In this document: in pieces, positions 23,901 to 34,050 of the stretch
How positions within the stretch are numbered: position 1 is the first letter of the stretch
Layout: the number at the start of each line of letters is the position of its first letter
NCBI GenBank assembly: GCA_019828545.1
Contig: JACVRA010000349.1
Coordinates: forward strand, 112,233-176,232
Length of the DNA: 64,000 nucleotides
Reading direction: 5' to 3'
Origin: Paracamarosporium sp. OC-R06-R3
Lineage: Eukaryota; Ascomycota; Dothideomycetes; Pleosporales; Didymosphaeriaceae
Position numbers and translations under genes: made by a program
The notes under the pieces: model-generated
What the model was told of the DNA's origin: nothing
Seen by the model: the letters and a program-made list of their open reading frames with translations, nothing else
The model's database searches: none

Positions 23901-24130
23901 TAACGGCGTACTTCTAATCTGTTCGTCCAGGCTCGTGGTAGGGATTTGAAATCGACGATACGGCTAGCAGGATTAAGGCGCGTCATCAGTATTGAGTTTA
24001 CTGTTGAGTTCCACACGCAGTACTGCATCTACCTCTGCATACGCCCTCAGACTCGCGTAATATCCACTGTCCTGGACATCTCCAGACCCAGATCCGACAC
24101 AAACTAAGTCTAAACCCTCACTCTGCCACA
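20941..24130. other. Gene-poor, AT-leaning stretch with short orphan frames
   Basis: Only short frames: 21079..21357 (+, 92 aa from an ATG) and minus-strand frames near 23111..23431 and 23554..23829 that begin without ATG. Their composition is protein-like but I recognise no family, so none is called a gene. They could be relics of the same decayed accessory genes. Confidence 0.4.
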
Positions 24131-27100
24131 CCACTATGCTCATCCCCCGATTTTTTGGCTCTGATCTTTTTACCACGACTCTTTTATGTCGATTTCCGGG
24201 GGAATCATCTGTTTTTTTACTACTATTTGTACTCAAGCCTACGCCGAATTTTATACAAAAAAGGAAAAACAAAATCCGGATGCTCATCCCCTTCCCCCTC
24301 GCAACCTACGAAACAAAACCCACGCCTTTAACAAAGATATCCTCGTGCACCCATTTGTCCTTTGTCCTCCCCTCCCCTCCTATCACGACCCCAATAACGA
24401 TCAACTCGCGACTGGTATACTCCTCCACCCAAACACCGCACCGTCCAGCCTGTGCAGAAATTTCTCTCTCTCTGCGGGACTTCGAGAAGCGTATGGGTGA
24501 TGAAAGACGTAGCGTAAATCTCCTATCTCTATCCAGGCCATACCCAAGTGAGATAAGACGGGGGCAGACATAAAAGACAAGGAGAAGCAAGGAACTTCCC
24601 AATGACAATAATGTGGTGTTCAGCATCGACACATAATCACGCTGGTATCCCAACGACAGTGACAACGACAGCGACGGTGTAAAGGACTTGTGTTGTAGCA
24701 TGCGGAGTTTGTTGGAGCTTCCCGCTTTCACTGAACCCTCATTCTGCGGATACTACTACTGGCGCTACGGTACTCCCTGAGTACTAGGGTGACGTGCTAC
24801 ATGTGCCCGCGTCGAGCCGCGACGCGAGGTGGTTACGAGGGGCTTTTCGAGGGTGCTGCTGGATGGTTGAAAGGGTGAAGTGCTATGGATGGGTGAACGC
24901 TGGTGGGGACCTGCTAAGGAGTGAGGGAATGGGGATGGATGAGCTGCATAGGGTAAGGTTGAGTTGAGTAGTCTGGAGGTTTAAAGGCGGATTGGTACCA
25001 GGTAGAACTATTAACTGATTAGACATACATTCTATCTACCACCGGCGTAACCAGCGAAGCAAAAAAAAAAAAATCGCCAGGCTAGCGCGTTGCGTTCAAG
25101 CGCGAGAAACACTGCTTCGCCTCGCCGCACACATACTAGGACGACGATATAGCACCCGTCAATGGAATAAATACCGGTACATGGTGCGTGAAACCCACAC
25201 GCTGCGTGCGTCCCAGCGAAGCCTGACAGGCAATCTCCCGCATACACACATACACACACCTTCTAGAAGACACCTGGAAGTTTCACGCAGGCGAGGCGCA
25301 TTAGCACGCGGGCTAGCGTAGCGGCCTCGACGAAACGCGACGTCTGCACCGCACGCGGAAACCCTGACGCACTTACTCCAGGCTACCCTGCGGGCGAAAT
25401 ATTGTCACTTCTTGGCTCATGCGTTGCGTCGGGCTCCGCGGTCGGTCGGTCGGTTGGCAAGGCACGAGTTGTGGTGTCCATGTTTCGCGGGTGGTGTTTG
25501 TGTCGTTGTTATGCTCGCGCTATTTCTGGGGTAGATTGGGCAGGTAAAATTGGAGGTTAGCATGGCAATGTCGGAGGATCAGAGGCTGTGAACATGATCA
25601 AAGCAGGGAGATTGAGTGGCTGATGTCATGGATGACAGGGCTGGTTGCTGTTGAAACAGGTACAGGAGGCAGGGCGATCGGATGTTTCGGCGAGACGGGG
25701 TGGTCATGGCGCTGGTGATATCTGGTCAGGAAAAGCCGGAGAGTGCTAGGCTCGGGCGGAGCAGACGTCGTACGAAGGCTCAGCGGGAAGGAAGCAATAG
25801 TTGAGAAATCCTATATTGTCGTGGGCGGGCTTTTGTGGCGATGTGGTATGGAGGAGCACTTGTGTCGCAGGGGTCGATGTCAACGGCACTTGGTCTATCT
25901 ACTATATGTTTGAAGGGATGGTTGTGTGTGTTCGCATGTCGCTCCAACATGGACACGTTCAGAGTGGGCAGTCCCGCTGTTGGAGGTGCACGGTGGCCTC
26001 GTGCGACAGCGACATGCAGTTGCACGTAGAATTATGAAAGGCATCGGTTCCCGGCGACGGTAAATTTCCAGGCTCTCGGGGTACACGCGGAAGCGGGGTG
26101 GATGCACGGTCATGCCACGAATGGCAGACGTGTTCGTGAAACGACGCGTACTGCATCTATCCGCGACGCAGGCTTTGTTCCTCTGGTCGACGGAGTGGCG
26201 ATTTTTGGTGGCCGAGGACGATGGGGGCGTGTTGGCTGGCGCCTCAGCCGCGCGAACGCTGGAGCAGCAATCGCCTTTGGTTCCCACGACAATCACGTGC
26301 ACAGCTGCACAAAAAATAGCATTGGAATGCTCTTGCACGCGAGCGACAGAGGCCAGATGTTTCAACGGGCGATGAACGGGTGGGCTTGGCAAGGGCTTGT
26401 GTTCCTGGGAGCAGTTTGGCGAGATAAGAGAGCGTGTTGGTGAGACGTTTCAGACAGTGTGAGACGGGGAGGCCCCTGCCAGCGTGGATTCAGGGTCAGG
26501 ACAAAGCGAAATTGGCGTGTGGTCGGAGTTGGACTGATGGATAGTTTCTGCGCGCTAGAAGGCCAGAAGGCGGTTGGACGTGCTTCTTCCAGCAGCAGCC
26601 TGGGACCAACATGGCAGCAGAAGGGCGGCCTGGGGCCATTCGGACGGCATTCGACTGGATCGACACCAACGCAGCACCGTGGGGACTGACAGCGACGCAC
26701 TCGGTGGTATTATTAGGACGAGCCCGTGGCTTGGGCCGGGCGGCGCGCGCTGAGTGGCCCTCCGCAGCCAGACACGCGCTCTGTAGCCGCCGTTGGCTGC
26801 TGGTAGCGGGCGCCCACTGGTCGACCGCACGCTGGCTACCGCACGCTGCTGCGCGGTGGAGCGTCTTGCGGTGTGCTGGGCCGGCGCCTGTCGAGCAATG
26901 GGAGCGTCTGTTTCGTTGCACGGCGGACGGCGTCGCTCCTGCCCAGCACCGCCCGCCCTGCCTCGGTCGCGCCTTCCCTCCTGCTGCTGACACGGACGGC
27001 CGCCACAGTCATCACAACACCACACCACTCCACTCCACGCAGCGCAGCCAGAGCGCATGGCAACGCTCGCCCGGCTGGGTCGCGAGCTATCGGCGGCGCA

Positions 27101-27908
27101 TTTCTGACGGTGCAGAACAGGCATGGCGTCGCTGCGCATGGCGGCCGTGGTTTCAATTTGCACCCGCTGCAGTAGCTCGCCGGGCTGGATCGTCAAGTGG
27201 CCCGCCCCTGAATCCGCGCACGGGCCCCGCCCATCCGCCGCCGCCCATCCACTTAACTCGCGCCCTCCAGCCCGCTCCCGTACCACTCACTCCTCTGTCT
27301 CCTTCCTTCCTCCCTCCTGGCCCTTTCCTCCTCGCCATCGCTCTCTTCTCTGCCCTTGTGCGGCTGCTGCTTGCATCTTATACAAGTCCCCCGGACCCCC
27401 ATTACACCGCCTAATCCCACATCTCTTGGAGCGCGCCAGTCCCGCCGCTCAGCCCCCAGCCAGCGAAAGAAAGAAAGCCCGCAAGCCGACGCCTCAACCC
27501 AGCCTTGCTGCGCTTGACACTGTCCTTGACACCCTTCCTGTATTCACCTTGATCCACTTCTTCCATTCGACATAGTTTGTGTGCGCCCCGCCTGCGCTTC
27601 CGTCGCCGCCTCCCAACTGCCTCTGCGACGGCATCCTCGCCATTTGTTAATAGCCCAACTCCGCATTGCCCGTCGGCCGGTTTTCGATCAAAGCACCACA
27701 CTACCAGATCTTTACGATCCCTAATCTGCTAATCGCGCGACAACCTCCACGTCTGTACCAATATCCACTCGATCGAGCGCGTCCGCCATCTCTACGCGTT
27801 TACGCTCTCTCCCTCACTTCACTTCTCTATCCTTCCCGGTGTTCCTGAAGCACCACTTTGTTCAGCTTTACTCTCTGTTCCCGAGTTTCGCATCCCAAAA
27901 AGAACAAA
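24131..27908. other. Long gene-free region including leader/promoter of the Gln-rich protein gene
   Basis: 24.13-24.52 kb is C/T/A-rich and 24.78-24.97 kb G-rich on the + strand. A 13-nt A run lies at about 25060-25072. From about 26.4 kb the DNA becomes GC-rich, and 27.2-27.9 kb is pyrimidine-rich with many CTCC tracts, typical of a fungal core promoter and long 5' leader for the gene at 27909. Open frames on both strands here are GC-driven and lack motifs. Confidence 0.5.
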
Positions 27909-29558
27909 ATGAGCATGGACGCTGGCGGTCTTGCTCAAATGACTTACAACAACTTCCAGTCCGGCGGCCTCGGCATGCCTACTGGCGGCTTCGGATCCCG
28001 CGGCAAGGGTGCTTCGCTCAAGCGCCTGAGCGTTGCCTCTCCTCCCAAGGTCGCTTCCATCGCTGAGAATTCCATGGAAGTGCCAACTCCCCGCACCAGC
28101 CGCTCTCATCTCCTCGCTGGTCTTCGCACTGCCCCCAAGACGCCTACATCTGCCCAGCCTCCTGCGTCGGCCCCCTACGGCCAGCGTCAGCACAATGTGG
28201 GTGGTCGCCAGGGTTTCAACGGAGCTCAGGGCATGCCGCAGACCGCTGTCGGCTCTGGCTTCGCTGGTGCGAACCAGTACAGCAACAACAACCAGCAGCA
28301 GCAGCAGCAGCAGCACATGATGTACGACCAGGTCCTTGCACCTCCTTCGTTCCAGTTCGAGGACGGCGAGATCGACCCCAACATTGCCGCTCAGCTCCTC
28401 GCGACCGAAATCTACCTTGCCCAGCGCCAGCAGCAGCTCCAGCAGCAGCTTCTCAACCTTACTGCTCAGCAGTTCGGCAACATGAACCTGGGCGGTGGTA
28501 TGCGTCAATCCCAACCGTTCCCCTCGACCCCATTCACGCCGCAGATGAATGCATACGGCCAACAGTCCCAGAACGCCTTGATCCAGGAAACTGGTCAGCC
28601 CGGCGTCTACTTGGTCTACAACCAGTTGACCGGCCAGTATCAATACGTGGTCGACCCGGCTCTTCAGCAGGAGATGGCTGAGCTCCAAGCTGCTGGTCTT
28701 TCCAACTCTCCGCCTCCGCTCACTCCCGGTTTTGCGCCCTCCCCGCCCAAGTCGAACACCCCGACCGTCCAGGTGTCGCCTCCCAACGAGTCCAACCCCA
28801 GCCCGTGGGCCTCGCGCAGCTCTTCTCCGCCGAAGAAGTCGAACACACCTCCCCAGGACTTCGACCCGCTTCCGCCGCCATCTGCCAATGCTTTCCGCCG
28901 TGGCCACAAGAAGACTCTCTCCACGCTCGCTTTGGATGCCAAGTCTGATACTCCTGAGGGTCCCAAGTCTGCTTTCACGCGTCCGGTCGGTTTCCCTGCC
29001 ACGCCCAACACAGGCACTTTCGGTCCTGGTCAAGCCCGTGCGGGAGAACACCCCATCCGCCAGCCTCGTGGACCGCCTTCCATGGATGAGCTGAAGGAGA
29101 AGCCTACCACCAAGCACGAGGGTAGCAAGAACTTCGCTGCTCGTCAACGCCGACAGGCTGTGAGCAACCTCGTTCGCGCTAGAGTGGGGCGTCGCACCCA
29201 GCATCCCGGTAGCGCTGGTAGCACAAGCCCAGTGAGCGAGACTGAGATGTCTTTCCCACTGTCCGACAACGATAGCGACAGCGTCCGCAGTGCTGGCAGC
29301 GGAAGCCTTTCTGGCAAGCAGAGCATCGGCAGCCTGCGCGCAGCTGCCAACGGTGCTATCGGCTCCGAGAGGAAGGCGTCGAAGGAGCGCTCCCGTGACC
29401 GCGCTGTCGACCGATCGTACACTGCCAACAGCATCAGCAGCGACGAGGGCGCTTCTGTCGGCGGCGGTCTCGTTGAGATCCGAGTCGAGGAGCAGAGGCA
29501 GCGCATGCCCAAGCTCGTCCTCACTTCTGCCGAGAAGCGCAAGAGCTCCATGTTCTAA
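27909..29558 (+). CDS. Gln-rich conserved fungal protein, unknown function
   Basis: Single exon, 549 aa, ATG in ACAAAATGAGCATG. The protein is low-complexity: Gly/Ser/Gln-rich N-terminus, a CAG-encoded Gln run of seven near residue 130, then a predicted helix SFQFEDGEIDPNIAAQLLAT..LAQRQQQLQQQLLNL (about 150-190), long Pro/Ser-rich segments with repeated SPPK(S)SNTP motifs (about 275-320), and a conserved-looking basic block PPSMDELKEKPTTKHEGSKN..FAARQRRQAVSNLVRARVGRR (about 397-440). A Ser/Asp-rich tail ends in KLVLTSAEKRKSSMF. I do not recognise a named domain. The basic block and disorder would fit an RNA- or kinase-regulated factor, but that is speculation. Start choice: an upstream in-frame extension has no better ATG. 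Confidence 0.8.
   Translation: MSMDAGGLAQMTYNNFQSGGLGMPTGGFGSRGKGASLKRLSVASPPKVASIAENSMEVPTPRTSRSHLLAGLRTAPKTPTSAQPPASAPYGQRQHNVGGRQGFNGAQGMPQTAVGSGFAGANQYSNNNQQQQQQQHMMYDQVLAPPSFQFEDGEIDPNIAAQLLATEIYLAQRQQQLQQQLLNLTAQQFGNMNLGGGMRQSQPFPSTPFTPQMNAYGQQSQNALIQETGQPGVYLVYNQLTGQYQYVVDPALQQEMAELQAAGLSNSPPPLTPGFAPSPPKSNTPTVQVSPPNESNPSPWASRSSSPPKKSNTPPQDFDPLPPPSANAFRRGHKKTLSTLALDAKSDTPEGPKSAFTRPVGFPATPNTGTFGPGQARAGEHPIRQPRGPPSMDELKEKPTTKHEGSKNFAARQRRQAVSNLVRARVGRRTQHPGSAGSTSPVSETEMSFPLSDNDSDSVRSAGSGSLSGKQSIGSLRAAANGAIGSERKASKERSRDRAVDRSYTANSISSDEGASVGGGLVEIRVEEQRQRMPKLVLTSAEKRKSSMF
28293..28313 (+). repeat. (CAG)7 polyglutamine tract
   Basis: Seven perfect CAG codons preceded by AAC codons inside the Gln-rich protein gene; likely length-variable between strains. 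Confidence 0.95.
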
Positions 29559-30607
29559 GCCATGCCAGGCTGAGAAGCATACCATTTTCAAGAGATACTA
29601 CTCAGTATCGCTTGTGCATACTTCTACCGCGTCACGTTTGACGCTTCCACGTTACGGCTTTTATGACTTGTTTCTTTGTTGTTTTGTCATTGTTCTCTTG
29701 GTGCATCTTGGGTGGGTTCGGTTGCTTGTATGCTTTGCTTCTTTTTCCTTTCCATACCATTACCATTCGTCGCCTCTGGCTCTGCAGCATACTTGTATGC
29801 CGTTGATGCCGAGGTTCCTCTTCTCAAACTTCTTGTTTCCAAACTACGCGAACTGTTTTTAATGGGCATGTGGATTGCTTTTGTTTCAATTTGTGCGACA
29901 AGATTGGACAAAAGGATACATGTGTCCGGTTCGGAGGACTCGATTGAAGGAGGGATTGACTTCACATCCAACGAGCACCTTAGCCTGCGGCTAGTGCTCC
30001 TCGCATTCGCTTGCATTTGTTTCTCATGGAGAGTGCCGAAGAATATGATATATCCATAGCCCGCCTTCAATCAGACGATGGCACGGCATTTGTTAGGACG
30101 AAGATATGAGTGGGCCATGTAGGATGACTGTTGAATGCCATCACACCCATTCAAACAATTACCTTTCCGTGACTTTGCACTGGTGTTTACGATTTTGTGA
30201 TCTCAACAGCCTAAACTCTAAGCATGAGACGAACGTGAATGCTTGTCAACACCGACACACCGGTCCAATCCAAGTACCTGGCACTCGACATGTCAGGCCG
30301 ACCTCGATCTTGGGTCGTCAGCCCTATTCTCCGCACGTTCGCTCCCGCGCCGATTACCATCGTACTATGACGATCGATCGCCGGCCGGACGCGGTGGTGA
30401 ACTTATCGATAGAGCCGTCGCGCTGGGAGCTCTAGCGGGGTACCCTCAGCGCCGCAGCTGGTAAACACAAAATTTCCACACCTCGATCTACACACAGCAG
30501 CACGCAACGCGCACGCGCACCCACTCTCCGAGAGAAAAAAAACCCGCGTCTCTATTCGTCGCCGCGCCGCCGCCTTGACCGCCGTTCACCCTCGCATTCT
30601 GCCCGCC
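29559..30607. other. Intergenic: 3' UTR of Gln-rich gene and promoter of bud32
   Basis: T-rich sequence after 29.6 kb suits a 3' UTR. No supportable gene; GC-rich promoter from about 30.3 kb. Confidence 0.5.
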
Positions 30608-31558
30608 ATGGCGCCCGCCGAAACCATCGAACCCACCGCGCAACCCCTCGCCGCGCCCTCACCCCCAAATTCCACCTCACACATCCACACGCTCCCACCC
30701 CCCTTCACAGCCTCCCCCCTCACAATCCTCACCCAAGGCGCAGAAGCCCTCGTCTACAAATCCGTCTTCCTGACCCCGCACACGCCCTGCGTGATAAAGT
30801 ACCGCCCGCCGAAGCCCTACCGGCACCCTGTGCTAGACAAGCGGCTTACGAAGGCGCGGCTGCTGGCTGAGGCGCGCGTGCTGGTGCGGTGTAAGAGGGA
30901 GGGTGTGAGTGTGCCGGGGGTGCTGGGCGCGGATTGGGAGGCCGGGTGGTTGGTGCTTGAGTTTGTGCCCGGGCGGACTGTGAGGGGGGTTTTGGATGGG
31001 TGGGCGGAGGGGGTTAAGGAGAGGGGGGAGGAAGGGGGAGAGGAGGATAAAGGCATGCTTGGGTTGATGGGGCGCGTGGGCAGGGCTGTGGGCAAGTTGC
31101 ATGCTATCGGGGTGTGTCATGGGGATTTGACGACGAGTAATTTGATGGTGAGGGCGCCGGGGGAAAAGGACGAGGGCGACGGGGTGCAGCAGGCGCAGGC
31201 GCAGGCGAGAGGGAGGCTGACGACGAGCGAAATGCGCTTGCTTGCTGAGGACGGCGCGTACCCTGCGTTTCCGTCTGTCGAGGCCCAGACGCAGACGCAG
31301 ACGGACCCGCTGGAAGGCGAGATTACTCTCATTGATTTCGGCCTCGCGTCGCATTCTACGCAGAACCTGCAGGATGAGGATCGCGCGGTCGACTTGTACG
31401 TCCTGGAGAGGGCGTTCGCGGCGACGCATCCTGCGGCTGAGCCGTTATTTAAGGAGGTATTAAGGGCGTATGGGGAGAGCTTTAAGGGGGGGAAGGCGGT
31501 GCTGAGGAGGTTGGAGGATGTGAGGTTGAGGGGGAGGAAGAGGAGTATGTTGGGCTAG
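30608..31558 (+). CDS. bud32: EKC/KEOPS complex kinase Bud32 (PRPK)
   Basis: Single exon, 316 aa; ATG chosen at 30608 (GCCATGGCG), since the frame upstream has no ATG. The atypical small kinase shows a glycine-poor loop LTQGAEALVYKS (41-52), Lys in CVIKYR (Lys64), the Bud32-specific KPYRHPVLDKRL (69-80), catalytic HGDLTTSN (171-178), DFGLAS (243-248) and the short C-lobe ending in basic RLRGRKRSMLG, as in yeast and archaeal Bud32. KEOPS makes the t6A modification of ANN-decoding tRNAs and affects telomeres; Bud32 acts as its ATPase/kinase. The protein is longer than yeast Bud32 (261 aa) mainly through an N-terminal Pro/Thr tail, an acidic insert at about 138-150 and a Gln/Ala/Thr-rich insert at about 182-236 between HGD and DFG. 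Confidence 0.95.
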   Translation: MAPAETIEPTAQPLAAPSPPNSTSHIHTLPPPFTASPLTILTQGAEALVYKSVFLTPHTPCVIKYRPPKPYRHPVLDKRLTKARLLAEARVLVRCKREGVSVPGVLGADWEAGWLVLEFVPGRTVRGVLDGWAEGVKERGEEGGEEDKGMLGLMGRVGRAVGKLHAIGVCHGDLTTSNLMVRAPGEKDEGDGVQQAQAQARGRLTTSEMRLLAEDGAYPAFPSVEAQTQTQTDPLEGEITLIDFGLASHSTQNLQDEDRAVDLYVLERAFAATHPAAEPLFKEVLRAYGESFKGGKAVLRRLEDVRLRGRKRSMLG

Positions 31559-32441
31559 ATGGGATGGTTGGGGAATGAGCGTGGTGCGAGGACGTGAGGG
31601 GATAAATGAAATAGGGATCATGAGGTTACGAGGGTAGATGGGGTGTAGCTTGAGGTGGGTACAGCATGCCATGCCATGCCATGCCAGGCGCTGTCGACGC
31701 ACCCATACGAGAAATGACAAAAATCAACGCATTAAACAAGTATTATACAAGAAGCACTCCAAGCCATGAAATAAATCAAACATCTTACACGAACCCTTGT
31801 TCTCAAAAAAATAACACTCCCCTCTCGCCCATCGTCGCTCTTCGAGTCCTCGACGCTCACTTCACTCACGTTCGTCTTAGTATTGTTTCTCCACGCGTCC
31901 CCATGGACCATGTTTACCCTACCACCTTGCACACACGAACGATGCGTCCGAGGTGTTTCGGCCTTTTTCTAAGCGCTCTCATCCCGATTTTCATTCACTT
32001 AGCGCAGGAACAATACTAAGGGTGGGCGGGTGAGGTCGCGGGCGCAGCGTAAGCATAAGCATAAGCGTGACCAGGTTTTATCTTACTGGGCGCGAGAAGG
32101 AGAACAATACTATGTGCTCAAACGTACCTAGGAGCCATGCGGGCAGGAATTGGGGGTAGGTACGTGTACGTGTAGAGGGAGCTGGGAACAATGGGAGCCG
32201 GGAACAATGGGAGCCAGGAACAATACCAAGCGAGCGCGTTAAGGAGTATATATCTCCCGCGCAGGTATAGGATACGCTTACTTCGATTTTGACTTCGACT
32301 CTGACTTTGGAGGACTTACGGGATAAGACACCTTCTTTCTGACCACGGTATTCATCTACATATATCTTTTTTGCTTTTCTCCTGCTCTACGACGGACGAC
32401 GTCTAGTCTACGAATTTCGACAACAGCAACACTAAATCAAC
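31559..32441. other. Intergenic with tandem repeats; promoter of small membrane protein gene
   Basis: Contains (CATGC)n-like sequence at 31664-31686, ATAAGC repeats near 32048-32068 and the 16-bp triplicate listed separately. CT-rich tracts just before 32442 fit a promoter. Confidence 0.5.
32177..32224 (+). repeat. Three tandem 16-bp repeats GGGAGC(T/C)(G/C/A)GGAACAAT-like
   Basis: Three adjacent 16-bp units differ only at positions 6-8 (GGGAGCTGGGAACAAT, GGGAGCCGGGAACAAT, GGGAGCCAGGAACAAT). The core GGAACAATAC also occurs at 32007-32016 and 32217-32226, and AGAACAATAC at 32101-32110, all within 450 bp upstream of the ATG at 32442. Confidence 0.9.
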
Positions 32442-32828
32442 ATGTCGTCTTCGCTCTTCGCCGCGGATATCCTATTGGGGCTCCTCATCGCCGTGTACAT
32501 CTATATCCGCGCTCTCACGGTCTTTCTCGAACCGGTGTGTGTCGCGACGCCGTTGGAGTATGCTACCGAGACACTTCGCAACAAGGCCAGCAGGATGTTC
32601 ATCGTCATCAACAACATCTCTTTTATGAGCTGGGTATACAACAAGGTTGCATACGGTGTCAGGTACACGACTTACGACATATCGCATACTCTTCGTCGCC
32701 AGACTACTCCTCTCACAAACACCAAGGCGAGGAAACATCTACGCAAGATGAGGAATTCGCGTGGTCATTCTGCGGCAGGGATGGTGGTGCAGGTGCCGAC
32801 TGGGGGGCTGAACTGTGCGGTTATGTGA
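32442..32828 (+). CDS. Small hypothetical single-pass membrane protein
   Basis: 128 aa from ATG 32442 (AATCAACATGTCG). Residues 5-30 (LFAADILLGLLIAVYIYIRALTVFL region) form a strong transmembrane or signal-anchor helix, followed by a cytosolic-type basic region (TNTKARKHLRKMRNSRG). No family is recognised. Support: clean context, CT-rich promoter-like sequence upstream, ordinary codon use. Against: short and without homology I can recall. Confidence 0.45.
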   Translation: MSSSLFAADILLGLLIAVYIYIRALTVFLEPVCVATPLEYATETLRNKASRMFIVINNISFMSWVYNKVAYGVRYTTYDISHTLRRQTTPLTNTKARKHLRKMRNSRGHSAAGMVVQVPTGGLNCAVM

Positions 32829-33464
32829 GGTGAGTTGAGGTGGAGTAGATGGTATGTTTCTCGTGCTCGTTCTGATTTGTTATTGATGGTTTGGTAAGAA
32901 TTGGGTGCTGACTGTTGCAGATACTGTGTGTATAGTGCATCGGCGGGACTGATGCTGGATCTTGGGTACTGTTTATGGGGTTGGTTAATGAGTGGGTGTG
33001 TCCTATTTCTTTCCTTATTCTTTGGGGCGAGACTAGTGGGAGGGAAGCATGGTGGAGGTAATGAGTTTTATGGCGTGGATGAGTGTTTGAAGAGCACAGT
33101 CTCCGGGAATAGTGCGGATATATCTTTTTCTCTCTGACGATATTGGATATTCTTCCCGGTGTTCGAAGACATCGTGGATATGTCATTCTTCTCTACTACT
33201 ATTCCGTGTTCTTCTTGGTCTCTGGAGACAGCACAGATGTCCTTGCGCTCTTCCAATTTCAAAGCTTCTTCTCAATGTCCCAATAAATGATGGTTCAGTT
33301 CATTGAGTACACGAATGCACCCAGAGTCAAGATTCTGCCTTTCAAGCACCTCCCTTTACTAGTATCTTCGCCGGGTCTCGATGCGACGTCGCACCTACGC
33401 TGAACATCGGCAACTTGGCCAGACCGATACTCCACGCGAAGTGCACATTAGACGGTGACCCAAT
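32829..33464. other. Intergenic, no gene seen
   Basis: AT-leaning sequence with short frames only; an internal approximate repeat TCTCYGGGAATAGTGCGGATAT / TTCGAAGACATCGTGGATAT occurs around 33108-33190. Confidence 0.35.
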
Positions 33465-33990
33465 TTAGTTCTTCCGCTCGTTTCTGTTTCCCAAAGGCAT
33501 ACAAAAGTACCTCCACTGTTCAACTCCATTCGGCAACGATAGTCTCGCAAACATGCTACCGCCTCCCCGCCCGCCGCTACGCTCTTCGCAACCGACCTTC
33601 ACCATGTTTTTCTCGGGCAAAACACCGTCTTCATACCACCTGATGAGTTCGAAGTTGAAAAGTGTGGAGTCTAACCCATGAGTCGGGCAATCCCACGCCG
33701 GGCGGCGAACATCGGCGTCGTGCTGGTACGTCATGCGGGGTTCACGATGCCTGTCTACGGCGAAAGGTGACCCTTTGACGAAGGAAAAATAGCCCATAGG
33801 GTCCATTGGGTCGAATGGTGTGATAAGGCTGCCATAGTCCGGCTGCTTCGCCGAACGTGATGAGATTGCAGATTATAAAAGAGGTTGGTAGGCCGGAGAG
33901 TAGGCCGATTGCGGTCTGCGCATGGGAGTATATTATTTGGTATTGGAGATCGAATAATTCACCTAGGAAAACATTGTAAGGTGTTGCCAA
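33465..33990 (-). pseudogene. Possible degraded coding remnant, family unknown
   Basis: Two overlapping minus-strand frames look protein-like in succession: ..LGELFDLQYQIIYSHAQTAI GLLSGLPTSFIICNLITFG.. (33990 to about 33840), then ..MDPMGYFSFVKGSPFAVDRH..ALDSTLF-like sequence (DSTLFNFELIRWYEDGVLP) to 33465. A frameshift or unrecognised intron near 33830 would join them. No domain recognised. This sits directly upstream of and divergent from the PEP-mutase-family gene. Confidence 0.25.
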
Positions 33991-34050
33991 CGATTTTTAT
34001 TGAAAGGATTGGATTGGGTACCTTGGATCGTTGAAACACCAGAGTTCAAC

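Noticed and set aside
26555..27414. Overlapping 240-270-codon frames on both strands
   Set aside because: GC-rich promoter/leader sequence with no stops by composition; no motifs and both strands equally open.
27819..29591. 590-codon open frame on the minus strand covering the whole Gln-rich protein gene
   Set aside because: It is exactly antisense to a gene with clear protein structure, is Leu/Arg/Ala-rich as expected from the complement of GC-rich codons, and begins without an ATG. It is a shadow frame.
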